From NCBI GenBank assembly GCA_016713925.1, contig JADJOH010000007.1, positions 1-64,000 on the forward strand: 64,000 nt of DNA, written 5' to 3'. The notes under the pieces were generated by a model. That model was not told the DNA's origin. It worked only from the letters and a program-made list of their open reading frames with translations, and did no database searches. The position numbers and the translations under genes are program-made. The stretch is from Bacteroidota bacterium. GTDB lineage: Bacteria; Bacteroidota; Bacteroidia; AKYH767-A; OLB10. Below, one piece after another: positions 24,547 through 33,603 of the stretch. Within the stretch, counting starts at the first letter, position 1. Each line of letters begins with the position of its first letter.

Positions 24547-26073
24547 ATGCAGTATTTAAAGCTAAATAAAATTTGTAAATTTTTCATCGAACATTTCCTT
24601 GAAATAATTGTGGGTTTCTTCGTTTCGGGTTTTCTCTTTTCCTGTTCTTCCGGTGGAAATTCCAATCAGGAAAACATTGCTCCCAAAGATACCATTGTTC
24701 GTGTATTTGATAAGAAGGGGCCTTCCGTTTTGGATAGTCTGATTTTGGATTCTCTTTTTTCAGATAGTTTTCACCTGAAAAACTATGAACCAAGAGTCCG
24801 TAGTTTTTACACCAACCGGGAATGGAAGTTTGCATGGTTTGGTAAGAATGGCCTGCGGGAGCATGCCGGATTTCTATTGCAGTTCCTTGAGATGGTCAAT
24901 TTGGAGGGAGTGAAGGATACCTTCCCTGTAATGTCTGTACTTCAGGAGCGAATGAATATTCAAGCCGGCAAAGACAGTCTGTCCCCTCCTGATCCGATAT
25001 TAGATCTGCTGCTTACCACCTCCTTTTTCTGGTATACTGATGCGGCATGGAATGGATTGCCGGAGGAGAAGACGAAAGCGATGGGGTGGTTTCTTCCACG
25101 ATATCATGTTGATAAGAGCGAATGGCTCGATTCAGCGTTGTCTCATTCTCCGGATGGTAGACTGTTGTCAAAGGCGGTCTTCCGTCAGTACTACTGGTTA
25201 AGGAGTTATCTTGTGAAGTATGACAGCCTTGAAAAAAATGGAGGTTGGCCTATTGTTGACATGACGCGAAAGTCGCTTCGTATAGGCGATACAGATAGTA
25301 TCGTTCCGGCATTATCACAAAGCTTGTTTCTTCATGGCGATCTCCCGAAAGCAGATTCATCCATGGTGGTGGATTCCATGCTCTCGGAAGGAATAAAAAA
25401 TTTTCAGGCCAGGCATGGACTGAAACCGGATGGCGTAGCAGGTCCTGCCTTCTTCAGGCAATTGAATGTGCCGGTAAATATTCGTATAGAGGAGATTTTA
25501 CTGAATATGGAAAGGAGCCGTTGGATGCCGTCTGATTATCCGCCGGATTATTTGATTGTGAACATCCCGGATTTTAATTTGTATGCCTATGAAGATGGAA
25601 AGCAAGTCTGGACGATGCCCGTGGTTGTTGGAAAAGAAGTGCACGAAACCGCCACCTTCAAAGGCGTGTTGAAGCATGTAGTGTTCAATCCTTATTGGGT
25701 GATTCCTCCGGGAATTTTGTACAATGAAATTATTCCGGGAGTGGTTAAAAATGCATCCTATTTGAAAAAACATAATATGGAAGTTGTAGATAGATCATCT
25801 AAAGTGATAAGCCCCTCTAAAATAGCATGGTCTAAGTATTCCAATTCCGGATTTCCGTATACTATTCGTCAGCGCCCGGGTGCAAACAATTCCCTGGGAA
25901 GAGTGAAGTTTTTGTTTCCGAATAGCTTCAGTATCTATTTGCACGATACACCTTCCCGCTCTCTTTTTAGCGAGGAAAAAAGAGCATTTAGTCATGGCTG
26001 TATTCGTGTCAGCGATCCGGAGAAACTGGCCAATTATATTCTCGAAAAGAGAATTGGTCACCGGAGAAGGTGA
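24547..26073 (+). CDS. L,D-transpeptidase (YcbB/LdtD-like), main fragment (frameshifted)
   Basis: A peptidoglycan-remodelling enzyme that makes 3-3 cross-links or attaches amino acids. A membrane segment or lipoprotein signal lies at about residues 13-36 (FLFSCSS). A peptidoglycan-binding helical domain includes IKNFQARHGLKPDGVAGPAF (about residue 280). The YkuD catalytic domain contains the nucleophile in FSHGCIRVSDPEKLANYIL. The frame is lost at about 26048 (a GG reduced to G), so the final residues GHRRR are spurious; the true C-terminus continues in the next frame. It is larger than simple YkuD proteins and matches the YcbB type. Confidence 0.9.
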   Translation: MQYLKLNKICKFFIEHFLEIIVGFFVSGFLFSCSSGGNSNQENIAPKDTIVRVFDKKGPSVLDSLILDSLFSDSFHLKNYEPRVRSFYTNREWKFAWFGKNGLREHAGFLLQFLEMVNLEGVKDTFPVMSVLQERMNIQAGKDSLSPPDPILDLLLTTSFFWYTDAAWNGLPEEKTKAMGWFLPRYHVDKSEWLDSALSHSPDGRLLSKAVFRQYYWLRSYLVKYDSLEKNGGWPIVDMTRKSLRIGDTDSIVPALSQSLFLHGDLPKADSSMVVDSMLSEGIKNFQARHGLKPDGVAGPAFFRQLNVPVNIRIEEILLNMERSRWMPSDYPPDYLIVNIPDFNLYAYEDGKQVWTMPVVVGKEVHETATFKGVLKHVVFNPYWVIPPGILYNEIIPGVVKNASYLKKHNMEVVDRSSKVISPSKIAWSKYSNSGFPYTIRQRPGANNSLGRVKFLFPNSFSIYLHDTPSRSLFSEEKRAFSHGCIRVSDPEKLANYILEKRIGHRRR

Positions 26074-26270
26074 GTAAGTCGTTAAAACCGGGTAAAGAAT
26101 TGTGGGTGCCCTTGTCGACCGAAATTCCGGTGTTCATCGTCTACTTTACCGCCTGGGTGGAGAATGACGGGAAATTGCATTTCAGAAATGATATCTATAA
26201 CCGCGATCGGAAATTGAAGGAGGAATTGATTGGCGCAGATGCAACTTCAGTAACCGCTACATTTCCGTAG
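26049..26270 (+). CDS. L,D-transpeptidase, C-terminal fragment
   Basis: This frame continues the enzyme: ENWSPEKVSKSLKPGKELWV, then STEIPVFIVYFTAWVENDGK, FRNDIYNRDRKL. The IPVFIVYFTAWVxxxGxxxFRxDIY pattern is the standard end of YcbB-type transpeptidases. An insertion of one G at 26048 joins it to the main fragment. Confidence 0.85.
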   Translation, partial: ENWSPEKVSKSLKPGKELWVPLSTEIPVFIVYFTAWVENDGKLHFRNDIYNRDRKLKEELIGADATSVTATFP

Positions 26271-26496
26271 TGGAGGTGCTGATCCACGTAAGGAGTAAAA
26301 GGACGAGGAATCCAAGCGCAAAAAGAAGTAAATAGAAGAGCGTTGGGAGAAGAAGGTTCTGAAGTAAGTGACTCACTAAAGAGGTTGACGCAAAAAGCGA
26401 ATAGATAAAAATACAAATGCCGGTAAGCATGGTGTATCGTAAAGGTGTAATAAGATATTTCTTTATGGCGATCATAAACTGCTTACTAGTAGTCAT
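26257..26496 (-). CDS. Small hypothetical membrane protein
   Basis: A 79-residue ORF with two strongly hydrophobic segments (about residues 20-38 and 45-70) and a basic N-terminus. Its 3' end overlaps the L,D-transpeptidase C-terminus by 14 nt in the opposite direction. I do not recognise a family. The composition fits an inner-membrane protein, but a chance frame is possible. Confidence 0.4.
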   Translation of the reverse strand: MTTSKQFMIAIKKYLITPLRYTMLTGICIFIYSLFASTSLVSHLLQNLLLPTLFYLLLFALGFLVLLLLTWISTSTTEM

Positions 26497-26633
26497 ACGA
26501 TCATAAACAGGAAATGTTGTTCCGTAGAGGAATTATTACACTTCCCTTGTGATTTCCTAAAGGATACCCCGTAACTAACGACGATTAACAGAGATGAGAT
26601 GCTGTAGTGCTAAGCGTTAAATATTGCAGTTTT

Positions 26634-28259
26634 CTAAACAAACAATGAAGTGAAGCGAAACGAATGGCCATCAAATAATCCTTTGTCGCTGATTTTTAGA
26701 GAAGGAATTACCAATAAGGCCATGAAGGATAATGTCATATATGGCGCACGTAAGGAAGATCCCAGCTCCTTGGCTTTATGATCAATATGGGCGTAGGCTT
26801 TTCCAATGGTTTCACAATCTTTGTCACTCATCAAGCCCGCCACCGGCAATGCAATGACCAACTCTTCCGGCCCGTCTACCAGACTCAATCCGCCTCGGTG
26901 TTCAAAGAGCAGGTTTACAGCTTTGCACATGGAAGCATCATCTGCACCTGCTACGATGATATTATGTGAATCATGGGCAACACTCGAAGCAATTGCACCT
27001 CTTTTCAATCCGATATTTTTTATGAAGGCTATAGATGGTGGAGAAGGAGCGTATCTGTTGACTACAGCAATTTTTAGAATATCATTTTCGGGATCCGCAA
27101 CGCAAAGCCCATGCTCCACCTTGACCTTTGCCTGGAATTCTCCTGTGATCAGTTGTCCGTCATAGGCTTCAATGACACGCATAATATTCCCTAAATCATT
27201 TACTTCCAATGAAGAAGGCGATAGTAGTGAACTTTTGAAATTATTTATAATGTGGTGTTTCTTCTCCGGTAAAAAAGATATCCCTTTTTCGGCAACCACT
27301 TCTCCGTTTATAACTGTCATCTCAGGTTGGAAGTCAACCAGATTTCTTGTGATGATAAAATCGGCAGGATCTCCGGGGCGCAGTAGACCCACCGGTAAGT
27401 TGTAATGCATGACGGGGTGTATGCAAGCCGCATATAAAACATCGTAGAGATCGTAACCCAGGGCTATTGCTTTTGATACATGTAAATTTATATGTCCCAA
27501 CAACAGTTCGTCGGGATGTTTATCATCGCAACAAAACATACACGATCCCGGATGACTTCTTAAAAGAGGATGCAGGGCGTCAAAATTTCTCGCAGCCGAA
27601 CCCTCACGAATGAGAATTTTCATTCCATAACTTATCTTCTCTAACGCTTCCCCCAATGTAAAGCATTCATGGTCGGTACTGATTCCTGCATCAATGTAGT
27701 GTTTAACATCTTTTCCTCGCAATCCGGGAGCATGTCCGTCAACCGGTTTGTTATATTGTTTAGCAAGAGCTATTTTTTGTAACACTTCCTGATCGCTATA
27801 CAGTACTCCGGGATAATTCATCATTTCGCTTAGGTAGAAGATATCGTCGCGTTGTAATAGTGTTTCAACGGCAGCCGGCCCCATCACAGCACCTGAACTT
27901 TCAAAAGAAGTGGCGGGCACACAGGAAGGTGCACCAAAATGAAATTTAAGTTTTGCATCTTTTGCATTTTCCAACATGTAATAAACTCCTTCCAAACCTA
28001 ACACATTGGCAATTTCATGTGGATCACTCACTGTCGCAACAGTTCCATGTGTCAAAGCTATTCTTGCGAATTCATAAGGTACCAGCATGGAACTTTCAAT
28101 ATGAATATGCGCATCAATAAAACCGGGAAGAATATAAATTTCCTCTGCCACAGCCTCTTCTTTAAAGGAGGAGATATGACCGTTCCTGATGGTAAATGTC
28201 CCTTCGCAAATTCTTCTGTTCAGAATATCAACCCACTTTCCACTGATTGTTTGTAGCAT
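26634..28259 (-). CDS. ade: Adenine deaminase
   Basis: A 541-residue amidohydrolase that converts adenine to hypoxanthine in purine salvage. The metal-binding motif PGFIDAHIHIESSM is near residue 50; the typical ATVSDPHEIANVLG, FGAPSCVPATSFE, DGHAPGLRGKD, STDHECFTLGEA and FCCDDKHPDEL follow. The C-terminal domain (GLKRGAIASSVAHDSHNIIV) is also present. Normal length. A clear -7 box, TACCTTTG (complement of 28285-28292), lies 25 nt before the ATG. Confidence 0.96.
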   Translation of the reverse strand: MLQTISGKWVDILNRRICEGTFTIRNGHISSFKEEAVAEEIYILPGFIDAHIHIESSMLVPYEFARIALTHGTVATVSDPHEIANVLGLEGVYYMLENAKDAKLKFHFGAPSCVPATSFESSGAVMGPAAVETLLQRDDIFYLSEMMNYPGVLYSDQEVLQKIALAKQYNKPVDGHAPGLRGKDVKHYIDAGISTDHECFTLGEALEKISYGMKILIREGSAARNFDALHPLLRSHPGSCMFCCDDKHPDELLLGHINLHVSKAIALGYDLYDVLYAACIHPVMHYNLPVGLLRPGDPADFIITRNLVDFQPEMTVINGEVVAEKGISFLPEKKHHIINNFKSSLLSPSSLEVNDLGNIMRVIEAYDGQLITGEFQAKVKVEHGLCVADPENDILKIAVVNRYAPSPPSIAFIKNIGLKRGAIASSVAHDSHNIIVAGADDASMCKAVNLLFEHRGGLSLVDGPEELVIALPVAGLMSDKDCETIGKAYAHIDHKAKELGSSLRAPYMTLSFMALLVIPSLKISDKGLFDGHSFRFTSLFV

Positions 28260-28284
28260 ATTGCTCTTACTTAATGATGAACCG

Positions 28285-28292
28285 CAAAGGTA
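28285..28292 (-). promoter_or_regulatory. -7 promoter element of ade
   Basis: TACCTTTG on the minus strand, followed by C, an exact match to the TAnnTTTG box. A TTG lies 15 bp further upstream, closer than the usual 19-21, so the -33 assignment is uncertain. Confidence 0.45.
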
Positions 28293-28409
28293 TCATCCTA
28301 ACCTTCACAACTTTCTATTTTTTTTCGATCTAAAAAAATATATCAAATAAATGCCCAAGTTCGATTTTATACTTATTTTTGGAAAATATTCAATTATTAA
28401 TTCATTAAA

Positions 28410-28604
28410 ATGAAAACAGGTAAAGTAAAGTTCTTCAATGAAGCCAAGGGATATGGTTTTATTGTAGAGGATGAATCCAACAAGGAAATCTTCGTGCATC
28501 ACAGCGGTCTAATAGACAAGGTTCGTGAAAATGACAATGTCAGCTACGAGGTGATTGAAGGCCGTAAAGGTGCCAATGCTGTGAACGTTAAAAAAGTGCA
28601 ATAA
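28410..28604 (+). CDS. Cold shock domain protein
   Basis: A 64-residue single-domain protein that binds single-stranded nucleic acid. RNP1 is KGYGFI and RNP2 is EIFVHHSG, both intact. It starts GKVKFFNEAKGYGFI, as expected of CspA-type RNA chaperones. A -7 box TATTTTTG at 28374-28381 lies 28 nt upstream, leaving only a short leader, unlike the long regulatory leader of E. coli cspA. A strong terminator follows. Confidence 0.97.
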   Translation: MKTGKVKFFNEAKGYGFIVEDESNKEIFVHHSGLIDKVRENDNVSYEVIEGRKGANAVNVKKVQ

Positions 28605-28622
28605 TTTGTATTTTGCAACGTG

Positions 28623-28655
28623 AAAATCCCGCCCGAAAAGCGGGATTTTTATTTT
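28623..28655 (+). terminator. Rho-independent terminator of the cold shock gene
   Basis: AAAATCCCGC, loop CCGAAAA, GCGGGATTTT, followed by TATTTT. A 10-bp perfect stem and a T-rich tail 18 nt after the stop codon. Confidence 0.9.
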
Positions 28656-28723
28656 CAATACTTTTTCGAAAATAATTCAACTTCTATCCTTCTTGTTTCC
28701 CTCCTTGCTTATTTTTGTTTGAA

Positions 28724-30832
28724 ATGCGTCAGAATATATTTTTAGATACACCCATCGAATACCTGAAAGGAGTAGGTCCGCAACGCGCCGAACTTTTTCG
28801 TAAAGAACTGGGTATATCTCAATTTTCTGATCTGGTTAAACACTACCCCTTTCGCTATATAGATCGTTCAAAATTTTTTACCGTTGCCGAACTGAATGAA
28901 GATTTACCATTAGTACAGTTAAAAGGAACGATTTCCCGATTACAAGTACATGGTGGAAAGCGGCCGGGAAGAATGTCTGCGGTTTTTAGTGATAACACCG
29001 GGCAAATGGACCTGGTTTGGTTTCAGGGAATCCGCTGGATAAAGGATACTATTCATCCTAACAAGGAGTATGTTGTTTTTGGTAAACCGGGTTTCTTTAA
29101 CGGACGGTTTAACATTATTCATCCGGAACTCGAAGAAGCCGCGATTGCTGAAAAGTGGAGTGGAGGTTCACTCACCGGTGTCTATAGTACTACTGAAAAA
29201 TGCAAGAGCAGAGGATTGGATAGTAAAGGCTTGCAAAAACTATTGAAGACGCTCCTTTCGCAATTGCCTGCTCAGATTCCGGAAACAATTACTTCCGATA
29301 TTCTGAGTAAGTATAAGTTGATGAGCAGAAGAGATGCTTTATTTCACATTCATCTTCCTTCGGATGAAAAAATTCTTGCAGCAGCTCAGTATCGTTTGAA
29401 GTTTGAAGAGCTGTTCTTTATTCAACTGCGCCTGCTAAAAGCAAAATGTACCCGACAGGAAATATATAAAGGACGAAAAATTGAAAAAATCGGCGAGAGC
29501 TTTCATACTTTTTATACGAACCATCTTCCCTTTGAATTGACCAATGCTCAGAAAAGGGTGCTGAAGGAAATTCGTGTGGATATGGGGAGCGGAAAGCAGA
29601 TGAATCGTCTGCTGCAGGGTGATGTGGGAAGTGGTAAAACAATGGTAGCATTGCTGAGTATGCTCATGGTGTTGGATAGCGGCTATCAGGGATGTTTGAT
29701 GGCACCGACGGAGATATTGGCCAATCAGCATTTTCATGCCATTTCAGAATATTTACAAAATCAGGATATCCGTATAGGTTTACTGACGGGCAGTACTAAA
29801 ACTGCTCATCGTAAATTTCTTTTGCAGGAATTGGTAGAAGGTCGTCTGCAGATTCTTATCGGCACCCATGCTTTAATTGAAAATCGCGTGCAGTTTAAGA
29901 ATCTTGGATTGGTCGTTATCGATGAACAACATCGTTTTGGAGTAGAACAACGGGCGAAGCTATGGATGAAGGATGAGTTTGTACCACATGTGTTGGTGAT
30001 GACAGCCACACCTATCCCAAGAACGCTCGCGATGACACTCTACGGAGATCTGGATACCTCAGTGATTGATGAGTTGCCTCCGGGACGTAAACCCATTAAA
30101 ACGATTCACAGAACGGAATCACACCGTTTGGCTGTTTTTGGGTTTCTAAAACAGGAAATTGCAAAAGGCAGGCAAGTATATATTGTATATCCATTGATTG
30201 AGGAATCTGAAAAGTTGGATTATACGAACCTGATGGAAGGGTATGATACCATATGCAAAGAGTTTCCTTTACCGCAATACCAGGTGAGCATTGTGAACGG
30301 AAGAATGAAAGCGGTTGATAAAGATTTTGAAATGAATCGCTTTAAAGAAGGGAAGTCGCATATCATGGTCGCCACTACGGTGATTGAAGTGGGTGTCAAT
30401 ATTCCCAATGCTTCGGTGATGCTGATTGAAAGTGCAGAACGTTTTGGGCTCTCTCAATTGCATCAGCTTAGGGGAAGGGTAGGGAGGGGAGCAGAACAAA
30501 GCTTTTGCATTCTCATGACTGGTAATAAACTGAGCAATGATGCCAGACTAAGAATGCGAACGATGACGGAAACCAATGATGGATTTAAAATTGCAGAAGT
30601 GGATCTCGAGTTACGTGGTCCGGGAGATTTGGCAGGGACGCAACAAAGTGGTGTATTGAATTTGAGTATTGCCAATCTCGCCAAAGATCAGCGCATCCTT
30701 GAATTAGCCCGCACAGCAGCCATAGAAAAGTTGGCTGAAGATGAACATCTCCAACTTAACGAAAATATCCTGCTTGCCCATCAACTAAAAATCCTTGATG
30801 ATACCGATGCTAATTTTAGCAGGGTGAGTTAA
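28724..30832 (+). CDS. recG: ATP-dependent DNA helicase RecG
   Basis: A branch-migrating helicase of about 702 residues acting on stalled forks and Holliday junctions. The N-terminal wedge domain (TPIEYLKGVGPQRAELF) is followed by helicase motifs: Walker A LLQGDVGSGKTMVAL, DEQHRFG, TATPIPRTLAMT, then GRVGRG and the C-terminal LRGPGDLAGTQQSG. I use the ATG at 28724; a TTG nine bases earlier is within the -7 box TATTTTTG (28710-28717). The 5' leader would then be very short. Confidence 0.97.
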   Translation: MRQNIFLDTPIEYLKGVGPQRAELFRKELGISQFSDLVKHYPFRYIDRSKFFTVAELNEDLPLVQLKGTISRLQVHGGKRPGRMSAVFSDNTGQMDLVWFQGIRWIKDTIHPNKEYVVFGKPGFFNGRFNIIHPELEEAAIAEKWSGGSLTGVYSTTEKCKSRGLDSKGLQKLLKTLLSQLPAQIPETITSDILSKYKLMSRRDALFHIHLPSDEKILAAAQYRLKFEELFFIQLRLLKAKCTRQEIYKGRKIEKIGESFHTFYTNHLPFELTNAQKRVLKEIRVDMGSGKQMNRLLQGDVGSGKTMVALLSMLMVLDSGYQGCLMAPTEILANQHFHAISEYLQNQDIRIGLLTGSTKTAHRKFLLQELVEGRLQILIGTHALIENRVQFKNLGLVVIDEQHRFGVEQRAKLWMKDEFVPHVLVMTATPIPRTLAMTLYGDLDTSVIDELPPGRKPIKTIHRTESHRLAVFGFLKQEIAKGRQVYIVYPLIEESEKLDYTNLMEGYDTICKEFPLPQYQVSIVNGRMKAVDKDFEMNRFKEGKSHIMVATTVIEVGVNIPNASVMLIESAERFGLSQLHQLRGRVGRGAEQSFCILMTGNKLSNDARLRMRTMTETNDGFKIAEVDLELRGPGDLAGTQQSGVLNLSIANLAKDQRILELARTAAIEKLAEDEHLQLNENILLAHQLKILDDTDANFSRVS

Positions 30833-31211
30833 GGGAGGACCTCTCGTCAACTGACGAGATTGGGGGAACGATCTCTTGTCATGCTCATTTCATCTTCAAT
30901 GTAATGATTCTGACGAGACCGCTCCAGAACCCTGAAGGGGTTCAACATCGCTAACCCCGGATGCAATCCGGGGTTAGCACACCAACTCCAACCCACAACC
31001 CCAACGGGGTTGAACCGAGGAATAGCAGGCATAAAGAAAATCTGTAGCGTACGATCCCTGGAAATAGAAACGATCATGTTTTTGCATAGCTGAAGCTATT
31101 ACAGCAAGACAATATTTTATAGAATCATACCGATTCGCTTTGCCTGTGAAGCCTTGGATAATAATAATCCACGATGCGAATAATCCTGTCGCCTCGCTGT
31201 TGCCAGAATAA
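30833..31211. repeat. Intergenic cluster of diverse hairpins
   Basis: After recG lie several perfect inverted repeats: CTCGTCA/TGACGAG (30843-30858); GAACCC/GGGTTC (30927-30943); a 13-bp-arm hairpin GCTAACCCCGGAT-GCA-ATCCGGGGTTAGC (30950-30978); CAACCCC-AAC-GGGGTTG (30996-31012); ATAGCT/AGCTAT (31086-31099). They look like REP-type elements and not gene-specific terminators, as none has a T-run. I see no coding sequence here. Confidence 0.75.
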
Positions 31212-31673
31212 TGTCGCTCCTACGGAGCTACCCATATTTCGCATCTACGATGCTATAATCCTGTCGCTCCTACGGAGCTACCCATATTTCGCATCTACGA
31301 TGCTATAATCCTGTCGCTCCTACGGAGCTACCCATATTTCGCATCTACGATGCTATAATCCTGTCGCTCCTACGGAGCTACCCATATTTCGCATCTACGA
31401 TGCTATATCCCTGTCGCTCCTACGGAGCTACCCATATTTCGCATCTACGATGCTATATCCTGTCGCTCCTACGGAGCTACCCATATTTCGCATCTACGAT
31501 GCTATAATCCTGTCGCTCCTACGGAGCTACCCATATTTCGCATCTACGATGCTATATCCTGTCGCTCCTGGAGCTACCCATATTTCGCATCTACGATGCT
31601 ATATCCTGTCGCTCCTTCGGAGCTACCCATATTTCGCATCTAGATGCTATAATCCTGTCGCTCCTACGGAGCT
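31212..31673. repeat. 50-bp tandem array, nine copies plus a partial, two hairpins per unit
   Basis: Copies start at 31212, 31262, 31312, 31362, 31412, 31461, 31511, 31560, 31607 and 31656 (partial). Each unit holds GCTCC-TAC-GGAGC and GCATC-TAC-GATGC, joined by TACCCATATTTC and by CTATAATCC. Copies are almost identical. Differences are confined to loops (TAC to T or TTC; TAC to TA) and to the ATAATCC/ATATCC junction; no stem base differs. The units touch with no unique spacers, so this is not a CRISPR array. Any apparent ORF across it is a translation of the repeat. Confidence 0.93.
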
Positions 31674-31735
31674 TTGGGAAATGGAATTTGCTTTGATAGA
31701 ATAATGATGCCACGCTGTGGCTTTTGTATCAAACT

Positions 31736-31799
31736 TTAAACCCTAATCTCTAACCTTAGACCTTAAACCTTGAACCTTAAACCTTAAACTTTAAACCTT
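31736..31799. repeat. Heptamer tract at the 3' end of ispF
   Basis: About nine units of a 7-bp word, CTTAAAC with variants CCTAATC, CTTAGAC and CTTGAAC, directly against the ispF stop codon (complement of 31791-31793). In the ispF transcript sense the unit reads GTTTAAG. Confidence 0.8.
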
Positions 31800-32273
31800 C
31801 TTTTCAATCATGCAAACTGCATAGGCTGCTACTCCTTCTTCGCGTCCGATAAACCCCATTTTTTCATTGGTGGTGGCTTTAATGCTGATTTCATCCTCCT
31901 GGATTCGTAAAATGGGAGCCAAAGTGTTTCTCATTTGATCAATATAGGGTTTGATCTTGGGTTGCTCCAGAACAAGTGAAGAGTCAACATTACCGATGGT
32001 ATAGCCTTTCTCGGAAAGGAGTTTAACAACACGATCGAGAAGGATTTTACTGTCGATGCCTTTAAACTCAGCAGATGTATCAGGGAAATAAGTGCCGATG
32101 TCTTTTAAGCCGGCAGCGCCGAGTAATGCATCGCATATGGCATGTATCAAGACATCGGCATCCGAATGTCCTAAAGCCCCTTTACTATGTGGAATTTTTA
32201 CTCCGCCTACAATCAGGTCGCGACCTTCAGTAAGTTGGTGCACATCAAAACCAAAACCTACCCGGAATCTCAT
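31791..32273 (-). CDS. ispF: 2-C-methyl-D-erythritol 2,4-cyclodiphosphate synthase
   Basis: A 160-residue trimeric enzyme of the non-mevalonate isoprenoid pathway. The metal-binding motif GFGFDVHQL at the N-terminus and the GALGHSDADVLIHAICDALLGAA block are clear, as is the C-terminal ATTNEKMGFIGREEGVAAYA. Normal length. It is the last gene of a minus-strand run porU-porV-ispF; the start is 18 nt after the porV stop, suggesting co-transcription. Confidence 0.97.
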   Translation of the reverse strand: MRFRVGFGFDVHQLTEGRDLIVGGVKIPHSKGALGHSDADVLIHAICDALLGAAGLKDIGTYFPDTSAEFKGIDSKILLDRVVKLLSEKGYTIGNVDSSLVLEQPKIKPYIDQMRNTLAPILRIQEDEISIKATTNEKMGFIGREEGVAAYAVCMIEKKV

Positions 32274-32291
32274 AGGGGATTTGTCAGAAAA

Positions 32292-33500
32292 CTATTCTTC
32301 AGCATCTTTGTCTTTGTCACCGCTCATCGCGTCAAAATCAAAGGTCAATGTAAAGTGAAGTGTGTTTTCTAATGGGTTGCGTTGATCAGTTGGAATCAGA
32401 TAAGCGAGGTCGATGCCAAAAACATTGTAACGAAGTCCTGCACCGAGGGTGAAATATTTACGATTTCCCTTACGCTGATTTTCGTGGAAATATCCTGCAC
32501 GAAATGCAAACTGTTTGTCGTACCAGTATTCCATTCCGAAACCAAGATTGATTTCTTGTAATTCTTCCTTGAAACCATTCGGGGCATCGCTGAAGGATTG
32601 GAAAATTCCCTGTGCTACACTCACATCCGGATCTTCTCCATAGAGGATGATGTTGTCAGCACTGTTGGCAGTGTCCTGCGTGTAAATAGGAGGAGTAGGA
32701 ACCAGGAGTTTGTTAATGTCTAACATGAATCCAAGCTCATTGTACTCGTTGAGTTTTAATTTTAATCCAGGACCTAAACGCAAATTGGTGGGGATAAAGT
32801 TTTTTACTCCGGATTCGGTATAGGAAATCTTTGCACCAATATTAGAAATGTTCAACCCACTGGTAAGAATGGCTTCTTTATTGCCCAACTCAATCTCTTT
32901 TTGAAAATAAACAGAGACATCGGCTGCAACAGTGTTTCCTGCTTTGGAGTCCTGACCCTCTACTTGTGTGCCTCCTGTTAAATTCGAATGAATGAAACGT
33001 AAGGCAATACCTCCCGAAAAGTATTCGCTGAGTTTTCTGGAGTAGGCCACATCAAGAGCAAATTCATTGGGTTTGAAATCACGAATCGTATTGCCGTTAA
33101 CATCTGTAAAGGTGATATTTCCCAGTGAAAAATAGCGTAAAGATGCGCCGATAGCCTGATCTCCTTTCATTTTGCTGTAACCTGATAAATAGGCGATGAA
33201 CATATCATTTACGAGAGCTCTCAACCAGGGAGTGTAAGAAACTCCAAATCCCATTTTCTTTTCAGCAAATGCAAGCTTGGCCGGATTCCAGTGAATTGAA
33301 TTTACGTCAGGTGCTGAAGCAACACCCTGGTCACCCATACCTCCTGCCCGCGCATCCGGTGATATCATAACGAAAGGTACCGCCGTTGTAATGGTGTTTA
33401 ATTGTCCTAATAAATTAGTGTTCTGCGCAGAAGAGTTTGCAGTAAGTAGCGCTAAAAGAGCAGGAACGAAGAAGAATTTTGTTAATTGCTTGTTCATCAT
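32292..33500 (-). CDS. porV: Type IX secretion outer membrane protein PorV
   Basis: A 402-residue FadL-like beta-barrel. The signal peptide ends around ANSSAQ; the family hallmark PFVMISPDARAGGMGDQGVASAPDVN follows in part, with SIHWNPAKLAFAEKKMGFGVSY, and the C-terminus (FGIDLAYLIP) matches PorV/LptO. PorV shuttles T9SS cargo from the translocon to the PorU attachment complex. It sits just downstream of porU (103 nt), the conserved order. A -7 box TATATTTG (complement of 33559-33566) suggests its own promoter. The last residues are highly acidic and face the periplasm or cytosol side of the strand end. Confidence 0.95.
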   Translation of the reverse strand: MMNKQLTKFFFVPALLALLTANSSAQNTNLLGQLNTITTAVPFVMISPDARAGGMGDQGVASAPDVNSIHWNPAKLAFAEKKMGFGVSYTPWLRALVNDMFIAYLSGYSKMKGDQAIGASLRYFSLGNITFTDVNGNTIRDFKPNEFALDVAYSRKLSEYFSGGIALRFIHSNLTGGTQVEGQDSKAGNTVAADVSVYFQKEIELGNKEAILTSGLNISNIGAKISYTESGVKNFIPTNLRLGPGLKLKLNEYNELGFMLDINKLLVPTPPIYTQDTANSADNIILYGEDPDVSVAQGIFQSFSDAPNGFKEELQEINLGFGMEYWYDKQFAFRAGYFHENQRKGNRKYFTLGAGLRYNVFGIDLAYLIPTDQRNPLENTLHFTLTFDFDAMSGDKDKDAEE

Positions 33501-33603
33501 TGAGTTTAATTGTTCCTGATAAATTACAGATAAGTAGCAATTTAAGCAGGAAGGATGGCAAATATAACGAATTTTAGTAGTGAAATGTTTCCAAATAGTT
33601 AGC

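Noticed and set aside
31212..31673. Possible CRISPR array
   Set aside because: The 50-bp units are contiguous, with no unique spacers, and no cas genes are near.
31450..31704. 84-residue open frame across the tandem array
   Set aside because: The peptide is a translation of the repeat itself (recurring YPYFAS and PVAP words) and has no start context or family.
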